Shown: one piece after another, positions 36,850 to 48,162 of the stretch
Layout: each line of letters begins with the position of its first letter
How positions within the stretch are numbered: the stretch's first letter is position 1
Origin: Polytrichum commune
Taxonomy: Eukaryota > Streptophyta > Polytrichopsida > Polytrichales > Polytrichaceae
Assembly (NCBI GenBank): GCA_950295325.1
Contig: OX485809.1
Span: 23,622,001 to 23,686,000 of the forward strand
Direction of reading: 5' to 3'
Length of the DNA stretch: 64,000 nt
Notes under the pieces: generated by a model
Databases searched by the model: none
Told to the model about the DNA's origin: nothing
Seen by the model: the letters and a program-made list of their open reading frames with translations, nothing else
Made by a program: the position numbers and the translations under genes

Positions 36850-37051
36850 CTTATGAATGTCAAAACATCTTGAAGTCCTTAGAACTTTTAGAAGTGATGC
36901 CGCATCCCAGGAATTAAGAGCCGTGACGATGACTCCAACATACTCGTGACGAATCCCTCCTGTTATTGATCTTACAAAATACCAGCGCCAATTGATTGAG
37001 TCACCGCAACAGTTTGTTCTAATTCCGACATCTTGGTGGCATTTGTAACTA

Positions 37052-37684
37052 CAGTAATCTCCCACTTAAGTATGCACTTTGAACCGGAGTTGTTGGTGCG
37101 CACTTAATGGGTAGGTGCGTGCTTTGCTCATATTGCTTTCTAGACCTTCCGATTCGATGAATCGCAATGGGAAACGGATGAAACTTGAGGCAACCTGCTT
37201 GACCGAAGCCCAACGATGTGAAAACGTTTGCAAAGTTGAGCACGCTGAGCAAGTAGGCACTGGGGCGGGAGTATGAAGTCAATGAAGGTGCCATCCGGTA
37301 AGTTTGGGACAATCGGGAGAACATATTGCAACGAAATCCAACCTAGCGAGACATTTGTTGAATATGAAAATGCTACCGACTTCAAAGGATTTGAATCTCT
37401 ACACAACACTATCCTCGACATCAACGACCAACTGCTTTGCTCCAATGTTTAAACAAAAGTTGGACAGATGTATGATGAAATGCGATGATCAATTGAGACG
37501 TTTTAGCGAAACGTTAACAAATTGATATTTAATTTCAAGCACAAAAAATTCATGCATTCGCGACAAATGACTATGCATGACATGTTCAAACAATAAAGTA
37601 TGAACCCTAATTTTTGTCCAAAAATTTGCACACTTAACCGGGATGCATACTTAAACGTGTGCGTACTAAAGCGGGAGATTACTG
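37052..37684. mobile_element. Pogo/Tigger-like non-autonomous element, 633 bp
   Basis: The left end CAGTAATCTCCCACTTAAGT and right end, read inversely, CAGTAATCTCCCGCTTTAGT are matched for about 28 bp (on to TAYGCAC). TA lies on both sides (37050-37051 and 37685-37686). CAGT starts with TA duplications are typical of pogo/Tigger elements. No intact frame is inside; short plus-strand frames (37304-37525) could be remains of a coding region but show no motif. Confidence 0.85.
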
Positions 37685-37686
37685 TA

Positions 37687-38879
37687 CAGCTCCTTGTCCA
37701 AAATTCCATGTGCTTCTTGGCTTGAGAAATTGTTGGTTTCCTCAAAATAGATCCATCGACAACAAACGTGTTGCCCTCGCCACCAAAAAGTCATCGCAAA
37801 CCCATCAAGAAGGCATCAGCTAAATGGTTGCTCATATGTCGTTCTAAAATTTATGAACTAAACGCAAATATCCCCTTTGTATTGCCAATGATCAGCAATA
37901 TTTCGATGTTTTGTTAAGGGAATTTGCACGCAAATGTTTTGCAACGAGTTCACATCGACCTTTCAATGTCCTTGAATTGCATTTGGATCATCATGAATTA
38001 AGGTATGCGGTTGTTACTCAGTTACTTTTCTTAATCGTACATCTATATTTTATTGGTGTGTGGTTCGCTGAGGATCAAAGAACGAAAAATCATGAAGATA
38101 CATGTTTAAAAGAGATTGAACTACGTCTTCAAATCTTCTTAACTACTCCACGCTCAAAAAGTGAACACAATTGAGAGGGTTTATATCCCAACTTAAGGAA
38201 TCAACAAATATGCGATTCGGATAACCATAACTAAATAAGGGGAGGTGCATTTGTCAGTTTGGTTGTTGTTGGTGTTTCATCATAGTTTTGCTAATGCAAC
38301 ACAAATTTGAAAACGTGTATAAGATTGATAGAGGATAGAGAATAAGAAAAGCAAACCGATTAACATCCTCATCCTTTATGTCATGCTCTCGTCACACCTA
38401 TTTAATATACATGAATAGTCACAACTTTTATAAGAGCTAACTCAATTATTTACTCTCTTCATCGGGATGCACCGTGTGCTGAAAGGTCCAAGCCAAGGAT
38501 CTATAGGGTTAGGAAGAGAAATATCTATAAAACCTAGCTAAGGTAAGTGGGCCTAATTTGGGTACTTATCTTAAATGGACTTTCATATTTGAATGGTTTG
38601 TGGTTAGGTGTGGAGCTAAGTACGGACACGAAAAAGACATGTGATTTAAAAGAGGGACCATATGACCAAGTTATAGCTCTTTGGCCGTCACTTTTGAAAA
38701 TTCATATCAATTTATAGTAGGCTACATAACATTAGTCAATAGGCAAGGTGAGTTGAGTGGGTCATGGAATTAAAGGTGGTATTATTGTTGGATCTTGTCG
38801 ATTTTACTTGCAAAGTCTATATATAGTGTCAGGTTGAGCTCATTAAAGGTGTCCAAGGCTATTGAGTAATTGTTACTTA
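37687..38879. other. Intergenic, no gene supported
   Basis: AT-rich; the 87-codon frame at 37911-38174 (+) shows no recognisable motif. Confidence 0.35.
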
Positions 38880-38890
38880 CACTAATGAAG

Positions 38891-39245
38891 CCCCGGGCTA
38901 GATCACATCTTCATTCGGTTGGGCTCCGCCCCTCCCACGCCTCCTTCATTGCCCAATCTTCGTGTCCGCACCTGCGTGGGAACTCTTCCCCGTTGGGAAC
39001 CAATGTATTCAATACCCAGTCACTTAAACCGTTAAGCTCCTATGGCATGTGAAGGAACTCTATCAATTAACTTGGGAATAATGAAAGTGATGTCAACTTG
39101 GATATTTGTAATTTTGACCGGGTATTGTCACATTGGTTCCCAACAAGGAAAAATTCCCATGCAGGTGCGGGCAAGAAGAGCGTGTATTGAAGGAGGCGTG
39201 GGAGGGGTGGGAACTAGCCGAATGAAGATGTGATCTAGCCTGGGG
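38891..39245. mobile_element. Mutator-like MITE, 355 bp, with 11-bp target duplication
   Basis: The left end CCCCGGGCTAGATCACATCT and right end AGATGTGATCTAGCCTGGGG are inverted repeats; the arms stay similar for about 120 bp. The direct repeat CACTAATGAAG lies at 38880-38890 and 39246-39256. Mutator-like elements normally duplicate 8-11 bp (most often 9) and have long terminal repeats, so this assignment fits. Confidence 0.88.
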
Positions 39246-39445
39246 CACTAATGAAGGTGTATTGATAAAGCATGGTTGATGCACTCCCAATTTTGAAAGT
39301 TAGTAGTGGGTTCAAGAAGTTGCAACCAGAATGCACCATGTAGATTGTTACGAACCATTCACTCTAGATTTTGAGATAATTCCCCGGCACTTCTGTTTCC
39401 AATACATGTGATTCATTATGAAAACTGGGAAAAGGTATTTTGAGT

Positions 39446-39593
39446 CATAACATTATTCAAATCCATAACATTGTTTTGTGGGACTAACAACATATCACAA
39501 AATATTCCCCCACATTTAGTCTAAATGTGAAGAATATTCCATGGTATATTGTCGATCCCACAAAACATTGTTATGAATCTAAATAATGTTATG
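39446..39593. mobile_element. Hairpin MITE, about 148 bp
   Basis: CATAACATTATTCAAATCCA continuing to AACATTGTTTTGTGGGA is matched inversely by TCCCACAAAACATTGTTATG and on to AATAATGTTATG. Nearly the whole element folds into one hairpin with about 40-bp arms. A TA duplication is possible, but the boundary is ambiguous. Confidence 0.7.
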
Positions 39594-39599
39594 GTTGTG

Positions 39600-40789
39600 A
39601 ATATTACTTATAATAAAGACATTTCCGTATGTTTTCTTGCATGTTAAGCATCCCGCTTGCATGAGCATACCGGGAGACATTTCTTCCCACTCAACAAAAG
39701 TAACCCACTTTCTTGGGGCTTGCTCAAGAGCAACTTCCTCACACCCGTTTTGAAGGTTACAAAAACAGACGTGCAAAGGAAATGAAACCAGGGACATTCA
39801 CTACATCTCCGGAGAGTTTTGCAGGTGCTTGCTTGGCACATAAGGTAAGGTGTATAATACACTGTGCCTTGTATGTGGTCACTCCTTGTAATTGGATGCC
39901 TATATTTGAGTGGTATATGACAAAGCTTGAAGTCAAGAATGGATGCCACAAAGTCACAAAGTAGAAGGATATAATTTGGACTACCGTAATACTTTTACCA
40001 CATTGGCTAATTATAGCCGAATAAAATTCAATAATCCCAGTTTGAAAGGAAAAGCCCATTATTTTCATATTATTTTTTGGATTTTAAGAATTCAATTTTT
40101 GTTTTTCCTTCAATAGTTTAATTAGTGCCAAAGTGGTCAAGGTATTACGGTGTGTTCTCAAAATTTACAATAAACCATTCTAAGTTTACTAATGATAAAT
40201 ATGATCAATATAGGGGAGAGCAATTAGACTCACATTCATGTCAATGTAAGCAACATGGACGTTAATTTTATTCTAGTCAACAATAAACACAGTTTTGACG
40301 ATGTATATGTGATCATGTAATTCTTTTTAAAATAAAATAAAATCTTTCCTTTGAGATAGACAGCCAACAAATTGATGTCAATAATGATTTATGAACTAGG
40401 AATACATGGCCGCTTGGAGGGGATGTGGGACCTCCAAGCATATATATGGCTCCTATATGGCCACCATGAAGCCGCCATCCTTCTGGCGATCCTCCATTAT
40501 GTGACACTTAGTCGCTAGATGGATGGCGCTTGAGCAAAAACATGGAGATTTTGGAGATTGTGTCAATTTATGGGCACTTTGGTTGCGGATCATGACTTGG
40601 ATGCGATGTTACATTTGTGCTTGGAAAGCTTGGGGGAATTGAGCTTCATAATTTGAAGTTGGCAGATAAAGTGGATATGTAAGTTTCTTCATCCACAGTT
40701 TCATGTATAAGTAGCAATATATATGCAGTACTCCATTTTAAAATCTAAGCTTAGCCACTCATTCGTGTTTCGGGTATGAGTTTGAGGTG
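39600..40789. other. Intergenic, no gene supported
   Basis: Overlapping frames on both strands (for example 39713-39964) show no motif. No repeat ends were matched. Confidence 0.35.
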
Positions 40790-41770
40790 ATACGAGTGAA
40801 TTTTAAGGCCTACAAATAGGTTCTTGAGGTGTTAAATCCATATTTGAGGTTCTAATGACATAATCTAGTCATTTTGAAGCAAACATGCAATATGATCTTA
40901 TTGAAATCTATATTTTTGAGGTTTTTTGACTTGATATGGTTAATGCGAAGCAAATATACATTTTGATCTTCCTTGAAAGCACATACTTAAGGTTCTTTAA
41001 GCGTTTTTCCTTTTCTAGCCACATTTGAGGTATTTTGGCGTAATAGAGTCTTGTCAAATCAAATCTAGAAGCCGTTCTTAGCGGAATCCACAAATTTGAG
41101 GTTTCAGAAGTATTTTCGGCTCATCTAGCCACATGTGAGGTATTTTGGCATAGTTTGGTCCTTTAGAAGCAAGCCCACAATTTGATCATGTTGTAAAGCA
41201 AAATTTGGAGGTTCTTGAAGTGTTTTGGGCTCTTTTAGTCACATTTGAAGTGTTTTGGCATTATTTGATCATTTGCAAGCAAATCCATAATATGATCTAC
41301 ATATTATGGATCTACATATTCGTGAAAGCTACATATTTGTGGTCGTTTGAGGTGTGAGTTGGATTTTGAAAACACACTTAATGTTTTTTGATGTAGTAAG
41401 TTTTTATTTTGGCAAACCTACAACCTCGAGTACTTGGAACCATGTTGTGTGCACTCTTGAGGTGTTCATTTGGTCATTTGTCAATTAAACATACAATATG
41501 ATCTAAGTATGAACCACATTTTGAGGTCAATTGAGGTGTGTTTTGGGCTCTTTAAGCCACACTTCACGTGTCTTAGCATAAACTGGTTGTTTGGAGAGAA
41601 AACCCAATTTGATCTCAATGGAATTCACATATTTGAGGTTTTGGAGGTGTTAAGGGTTGTTAAGGCTATTGTTTTGGGTATCTGGCATAATGTGATCCTT
41701 TGCATTTGTCAACCCACAATCTGCCCTTAGTGGAATCCACTAAATTGAGGTTTTACAAGTGTTTTGAGCT
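40790..41770. repeat. Degenerate tandem array, ~110-130-bp unit, about eight copies
   Basis: Each unit carries the same series of words in order: TTTGAGGTTNTTGA.GTGTTTTGGGCTC, TTTAGCCACATTTGAGGTATTTTGGCATA, TTTGGTC, then AAGCAAACCCACAATNTGATCT. Clear units begin near 40810, 40910, 41030, 41090, 41200, 41340, 41515 and 41630. Unit length and sequence vary a good deal, so the array is old. It directly abuts the hAT-like transposase relic, which suggests that it is subterminal repeat DNA of that element or an independent minisatellite. Confidence 0.75.
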
Positions 41771-42244
41771 TCCGCCATGTTTCCTAAAGGGTCCCAACCC
41801 CTTATCCAATCCAAGGCAAAGGAAATATGCCAAAAGTGTCTTCAAAGATATTGAAACCAAACTTCCCAAAAGGTTAGGTTGGCAAACCCCACAACAAGGA
41901 GTAGAAATGGTTTGGGATGTACCATTACTTCACAAGCTCCCATAATCCATCAAGAGCCTAACTGTTCTTTTTGGTTTGTGATCCATACCATTGCCATATA
42001 ATGGGGATTGCAACAACTCTTGGCCGCATGTTGAGGCATCAACAAATGCAGATGGAAGAAATGGGGATATTATCATGCTCTTCACATTTGCGGGGGCAGT
42101 CTATGACGACGTGGATCCATCTACATCCCAAGGAGTTAGATCATCATTTGATGATTTGATTTCCCTCACCAATGCATTTGAGAGTGATGATGTGCCCATC
42201 AAAGTGATGATCCGGCAAATAAAATAAAGAGAAATTACGATGTC

Positions 42245-43380
42245 ATTAGAAAATTCCAAATCACATGGGCAACCAACCTCCCATGGGCACTGGGGGTTAA
42301 TGTCAACGATGAAGTGTTTCTTAAAATGTCGTGCAAAGCTTGTACCACCATTGAAAGGAGCTTGAATTTGATGAGGCCAAAATGGGATACCTTGAACAAG
42401 CATGAAGAGGGGAGAAAACAAAAGAAGGACATCCCCAAGCAGGGTTTGAAGAAGTGGCACTAGTACAAATCAACTACGCCTCATCACAAAAAGAACTTGG
42501 CCTTGTTATGCGGGAAGGGATTGCTAAACTGTATTGGAGGAAGTCAACATGGTTCGTAAAGCGGAGAGGGATCAGGAAAAAAATGTTCAATCTACAACAA
42601 TCTTGCAACTTTTGATGGGTGGTCGGCCTATGACCAAATATGAACAATTGGCTCCATTGTTCAATTTCCTTGGTGTTCCACATTATTCCTTGACGCATTG
42701 GAGTGTTTCTTCATATGGATTATGGCAAAGTACATGTACTCACAAATCCAAGATTACACGATGAATGAGGTGAAGAAAGTTGACTACATTGCCTTGACAT
42801 ATGACGAGGTTACTTCGATTGAGAATGGGAGTTGGTTGTCATCCATGTTTATGTGGTGACAAATTGGGTGAGGTTCCCAATGATGATATCCCTCTAATGG
42901 ATAGTGGATGAGGCGGGTGCAGACACCTTGACCCGAGTTACCATGGATGCCTTGGGAGAAAGAGGAGGATTGTCAAGAGAGGATGTGCAAAGATTTTGTT
43001 TGCTTTGATGTGGGTGGGGTGGCAACATTCCAAGGTGTAAGATTGGGCGTCACAAAGCATGTGAAGGACAATTGTGCCATTTTTTGCATTGGAATTTGTT
43101 GCATGGTGTACAGATGCAACCTTGCCTTCAACATCCTCGCATTTTGGGGATTTGCTTCAATTGACTCACTCATACTTCACTCATAGAGCCAAACGCCACT
43201 TGGAGTTTATGAAGCAAATAAAGATGATGGAAACTAGGGGTTGAAGTTGTTGTCAATATGAAGACTCTTTGGTTATCATTGTTGGAGCCTCTCAAGAGGG
43301 TGATGTCGGAGTATCTTGTTTTGCTTGCAAATATGGATCAAGACACAAGTCAAATGCATCAGCCAAGGTACATGTTTGTT
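42245..43380 (+). pseudogene. Decayed BED/hAT-like transposase (ZNF862/KIAA1586-like family)
   Basis: Translating across several frames gives pieces in the order expected for this family. First is a BED-like segment (FQITWATNLPWALGV, then CKACTTIERSLNLMRPKWD and LNKH). Next is VKKVDYIALTYDEVTSIENG and SWLSSMFM, then GAGTDTLT-like and GGLSREDVQRF. Then come DVGGVATFQGVRLGVTKHVK and C.VYRCNLAFNIL (the conserved CMAHR.NLA region with His lost). Last are RAKRHLEFMKQIKMMETRG and SLLEPLKRVMSEYLVLL. At least five frameshifts or stops separate the pieces, so it is dead. The family is known as domesticated and transposon-borne genes related to hAT transposases. Confidence 0.7.
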
Positions 43381-43389
43381 TTCCATTTA

Positions 43390-44460
43390 TTTTTTGTTGG
43401 TTTGTTGCATTTTGGGTTGGTGGCAAAGTCTAGTGGACTTGCAAGTGGCTTAAAATGGCCATTTCAAGCCTTTTGTTTCTAAACAATTCTATGGAGATCT
43501 CATGGGCTTGCAGGTGGCTTAAGGGCCATCTAAGACCATTTCTGTCTAAGCCAATGTACATAGTTATGATGGATTTGTAGGTGGCTTAAGACGTATATTG
43601 TGTCCAAACTAAGTACAAAGACCTCATGGGATTGCAAGCAAAAAATTTGGCCATCTCAAGCTTGTTTTGTGTCTCAACCCATAGAACAAGGTTCTTAAGG
43701 TGCCATGATTAATGTGATGTAAGGTTGGCTTTCTATCGTACCTACCAGTGGTGTAATCCATAGGGTTTGTGCAAGCTTTCTACAAGGTGCTAGCCAATTT
43801 GTATGCTCTCTTGGGCATGTGTTGCATCTTGCCTCTTCTAGAGTGCATTGACAACCTCTTGACATTTGTCCAGAACATGAAAGTTTGTGACATGATTGCA
43901 ACTATAAAGGTGTGACATACATAGTTGAATGATACAAAACTTGCAAATTAATGATACAAGTTCAAGGATACAAAAATGCACCTTTTTTTGACCCATTTTG
44001 TAGCTTATGGGATTGTGTAATGTGTATACACAATATATGAAATTTGCTCATTTGACTTATGAATGGATTATGATATATTTGTAAAGTTGGACTTGGTGTT
44101 TATTTGCTTAGTTCCTCTCATATGTAAAGCCAATATGTGTTTCATTGACTGCAATAAGAGGGCAATTTACAAAGTATGTGAGGTGGTTGGAGCCACATCA
44201 TGCCTCCAACTCCTAAACAATTTAACAAGGGACGTTAAAGCCCCCCCCCCCCCTCCCACGAACTTATAGGGGTAGGTCAAGCCAAAAAGTAGGCTACCCA
44301 CCCCCTGATGTAGCTGACCTGCTACCCCGGTTACCGATGAACAAAAAAGAAGGAAGGATGGAAGGATGCGCCAAGGTGTGGGTCGCGTTATTCGAGGATG
44401 GTTGTTCTGCCAAGGTTTAGGGTTGGTATCATTCATGGCGGTTCTTCACTCTCAACGACA
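43390..44460. other. Intergenic; contains a C13-14 run
   Basis: No coding motif. GTGGCTTA-containing words recur (43440-43600: GCAAGTGGCTTAA, GCAGGTGGCTTAA, GTAGGTGGCTTAA), indicating another short degenerate tandem repeat with a 60-70-bp period. A poly-C run sits near 44240. Confidence 0.45.
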
Positions 44461-44465
44461 AATTA

Positions 44466-44956
44466 GATGTCGCGCGCCTCTCCATGAGGAGTGCCCAAAA
44501 TACCATGGGCACAAAGAGGACCCCGGAGTGACACCCGAGACTTGTGGCGCCATTGTTGGGAGGGCCCAAGTGATCCTAGTGTGGGTGAGGGCCCAAGCGT
44601 TGAGAACGCCTCCCATCCACGGAGACTAGGAGTCAGGAGGGTGAGGCCATAAGCTACGAGTAAGCGAGACCACAACTTCCTTGATATTTGCATGAATGAA
44701 GCAATAGAGGGATCCATCAGCATCTAAACGGAGATTAAATGTTGAAAGAGGGGTTTCTTGATGTCGCGCACCTCTTTATGAGGAGTGCCCGAAACACCAT
44801 GGGCACAAGGGGGACCCCGAAGTGACACCCGGGACTTGTGGCGCCGTACGTGAGAGGGCCGAAGTGATCCTAGTGTGGGTGGGGGCCCCGGGCGTTCGGA
44901 ACGCCTCCCACCCACGGAGACTAGGAGGCACAAGGGTAAGGCCTTAAGCTATGCGT
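44466..44956. repeat. GC-rich direct repeat, two ~190-bp copies 296 bp apart
   Basis: Copy 1 (about 44466-44660) and copy 2 (about 44762-44956) share GATGTCGCGC, ATGAGGAGTGCCC, CACCATGGGCACAA or close forms, GTGACACCCG, ACTTGTGGCGCC, AAGTGATCCTAGTGTGGGTG and ACGGAGACTAGGAG. They are the most GC-rich stretch in the window, so they may derive from a different type of repeat, such as a retroelement leader. No 5S or tRNA core was found. Confidence 0.8.
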
Positions 44957-44959
44957 AGC

Positions 44960-47480
44960 TCATGGCGTGGTGATTCTAAAATGCTTAAGAACACCTCAAT
45001 CGGAGGTGTGACACAAATTGTCATAACTCAAATGGCTAACTCAATCCACCTGAGGCCAAATGACACGGCCTTCCACGGGCATTGGCCCAACGTGAGGGCA
45101 TAGTTGCCTAGTATGATTTGGGTTGTTGTAATGTTGCTCCAGCAACGCGATGATCAACTAAAGATTGGACTTCTATGAATGGAAGTCCACATCTAATCAT
45201 TGGTTACCGATTAAAGGGAGAGTCCCGAATCCAAGGGCAAGAGGGTTGGTCCCCCTCCTATGAGCTAAAGAGGTCCGCAGTATGGGGAGCTAACCATTCG
45301 CATAGTGGAATGCGAAGGGTTAGTGCTCGTGACCCTTACTAGTATTAAGAAATGGTCAAGATAATTAAGGGACACTAGCAAGGGTTGTGACATTAGATGT
45401 GTTGTAAGATTGGGTAATCTTTGCCATCTAGGGTATCACAAGTAATGATTAAGGAGGAGGTAAGATGGGATTGGTAATAGATGCGGTCCTACTTTGGTCG
45501 CCACTTATGTGGAATCTAGAGTGAGAAGTGAGAGGGGTTTTAGTTTAGGTCGTGGTGGTTGCAACTTGTGGTTCTGTGTCGATGTGAAAATTGTAGACAC
45601 AGAGATGATTGATGAATCGCAACCCATACAACTTAGATTCATCTTTCCTCATCAGTCGCTATTGTCGCCAATTAAGAAAAAATTGTAGTGAAACGGGTTT
45701 GGGTTTAGGTCATCATGGTTGCAACCTCGTGGTTTTATCCATGCGGCAAGTGTAGAAATTAAGAGATGAGTGTTGAATCGTGAGATGTGACGGCATGAAT
45801 TGGAGCACAAGTGCCTTGGACAACTGCTAGGCTTGTTGCAGAGGCTTTGGTCATCGCTTGCACGTGATCAAGGATCCTCAGATGATCAAGCTTCTCCGGA
45901 ATGCGAAGTTTGGTAAGCTGATTGTTTTCGGCAATGTTCGTTGGTATGAAGGGGTGAGATCATTTCAAATTTTTTTTTCATCTTTAGCTTAGTTCAGGGT
46001 TGCCACTGCTTCCTCCTCTCGCATTTCCTAGGTCGAGTCATCTCAGACTTGTCCCAGTTTTCTTGTTGCAGTCAACTCGATTTTTTGGACTTTGTTGGCC
46101 CATTCTAAATGTGTTCGTCATGACTTTGTATGTCACACATTGAAACTGCAATACGTTGTCGAGTAGAGAAGTCTTTGCTTTGGGAAAATACTGGATTTTT
46201 GGGTGTAATTAGTTTTGGCTTAAGACATGGAAGACTAGAATAATGTAAGAAATATTCATTCTTGAATACATCATATATACAAACCCATATAAGTCTTGCA
46301 CATACCTTCAAATTTTTGAATCTTTCTCTAAAATTGTAGTCAAACTTTAAATAACCACTAAATTAGCAAAAATACTCCAAATGAAGAGTGTTTTAGCATT
46401 TTGGAAAGCTATCAAAGTGTTTAACAAAATAAAAGAGAGATTAAATGTTAGTAAGGTACTGTCCAAGGTCCATAGCTCGTCAAAGGTCATACTTCCAAAT
46501 TCAGTATTAGCTGCAACTCCCTTCACTTCACAGGACGCTCTAGCTTTATATAAGTTTTGCCAACGCCAAGTGTTAACTTCTTGAAAAGCTAACAACATCA
46601 CACAGATTCTCTCTAAAATTCATCTTCAAATTACAAAACGTTTTCTATGCTCTTTTGAAGTTGGTACATACTTTCATTCTTGAATCTAGTTGGCAGCTCA
46701 ACACCCTTTCGCCTTGAAAGCCATAACTTTCTTTTCAACACTCTAAATCAAGAAACATAAAGCTCCATAGAGAGCTGATATAATAACACTTCACTTATTC
46801 AAATTTCATAAACAAAAATACTATATATAAATTTCTACAAGCTTTTAAAGTCATGGTCTTCTAAATTTCATTACAATAAACACCTATCCACTCTAACACT
46901 CATAGAAATCACATACAAAATCCAAATAAAGCGTGTTATATCATTTCATAACCACACCAAAAAGACGTACAAACTCCAAAAATCTCATAGAAATATTCCA
47001 AATACATACTGAATTCTCCCTCTCCACACACCACACACTTTAAAACTCCAAAAAATCCCCCCTTGAGGAGAGAGGTCCGATTCCTTAGCCTCCTCCCAAA
47101 GTCAACACTAACCCATACCTAAGTCACATGGACTTCAACAAGTCACTGGCTAATCCCCATTAGCTTACTCATCTTTATCTATCCTTTATCTTAGCCATAA
47201 GGCATCAAAAGTTTACCAAAATGGTAAACTATTTATATCTTTCATTTATCAAACTTCAAACACACAAGACGAAGTTTGAAGACATTAAAAACTAAACATA
47301 TAATATCAAATATATGTCTAAATGATATTGAAAAGAATTCCAGAAGGAATTACACTTCAACTGGAATAACTTTATGATACATCGAAGAATAACTACAACG
47401 TAGTCTGTACGATCAGCCTTAGACAATGAATAAACTAGACCTTCAAGCCAATGTTGATGACCGCAACTTCATTTGATAGG
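44960..47480. other. Intergenic, no gene supported
   Basis: A weak direct repeat (TTTAGGTC.T..TGGTTGCAAC near 45547 and 45705) is visible. From 46350 to 47450 the plus strand is A+C-rich and poor in G. No coding motif was found. Confidence 0.35.
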
Positions 47481-47489
47481 CCTAAGACA

Positions 47490-47815
47490 ACAAGAATATT
47501 GATCATCATTTAAGCCTTCAAAAATTCCTCCAAACGTTACATCTCGAGTATCAGGTTCAACACACCCAACTTGCAACAGAAACACTAATACACGAGCATT
47601 TTGTTGAAGGTTTCCGTGCCACCGCTGCTCCACACGAGGTTGCTTTGATGGCCGAGAAGGCCCAGCTTCTTGTTGAGGACACTCGTATAGTGGTGCAAGA
47701 CTACATGGCAAAAGAATACGAATCGGCAGTTGAAATAAAGAAATATCTAGCTCAAGCTCTGTTTGAAGTTCTTTATCTTGATTCTCAGAAAAAACTCTCT
47801 AATTCGACATGTTAA
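47490..47815 (+). other. Open frame without an initial Met, alpha-helical, unknown
   Basis: An open frame of about 108 codons begins after a TAA near 47487 and ends at TAA (about 47813). It has balanced, protein-like composition unlike the surrounding AT-rich translations. Segments include LHLEYQVQHTQLATETLIHE, HFVEGFRATAAPHEVALMAE and MAKEYESAVEIKKYLAQALF. There is no ATG before mid-frame. It could be an orphan exon or a retroelement remnant. I recognise no family. Confidence 0.3.
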
Positions 47816-48034
47816 AAAATAAATCAAAATAACTACATCAAACTGGTGAAGCTCTAAAATGGTCCTTCTTCTTATAACATAAATATTTTATAACAAAAAA
47901 ACGTCATCTTGAAGTTTCGTCAAAATGTGTGTTTTTTTTCTTCCAATCAAACTCCAGTCAAACAAAAATAAAACAAATAATGTATAAACAATGGATGAGA
48001 TATAAATCCCTTCGGCATGCTCCGATAAACGCCA

Positions 48035-48150
48035 AGCTGCGGAAGCCCAACTGGTAAAGTGTTTGAAGCGCCATAGCACTGGTCCGGGTTCGAAACCCTT
48101 TGAACCTGTATGAGCGGGCGAATGGCCACGTGGCTTGGTTTTAAAAACCC
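48035..48150 (+). mobile_element. SINE-like tRNA-derived head
   Basis: GCCCAACTGGTAAAGTG resembles an A box (TRGYNNARNGG type). After about 30 bases comes a perfect B box, GGTTCGAAACC at 48087-48097. The spacing and the missing cloverleaf suggest a tRNA-derived SINE promoter and not a functional tRNA. The 3' end is unclear; it runs into the truncated TA-flanked element starting at 48163. Confidence 0.55.
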
Positions 48151-48162
48151 TGCAGGTAACTA

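Noticed and set aside
40790-41770. CRISPR-like array
   Set aside because: Repeats are 110-130 bp, strongly diverged and without unique spacers; the context is a plant genome.
44466-44956. Cassandra-type TRIM or 5S rDNA
   Set aside because: No 5S internal promoter or 5S-like sequence was found in either copy.
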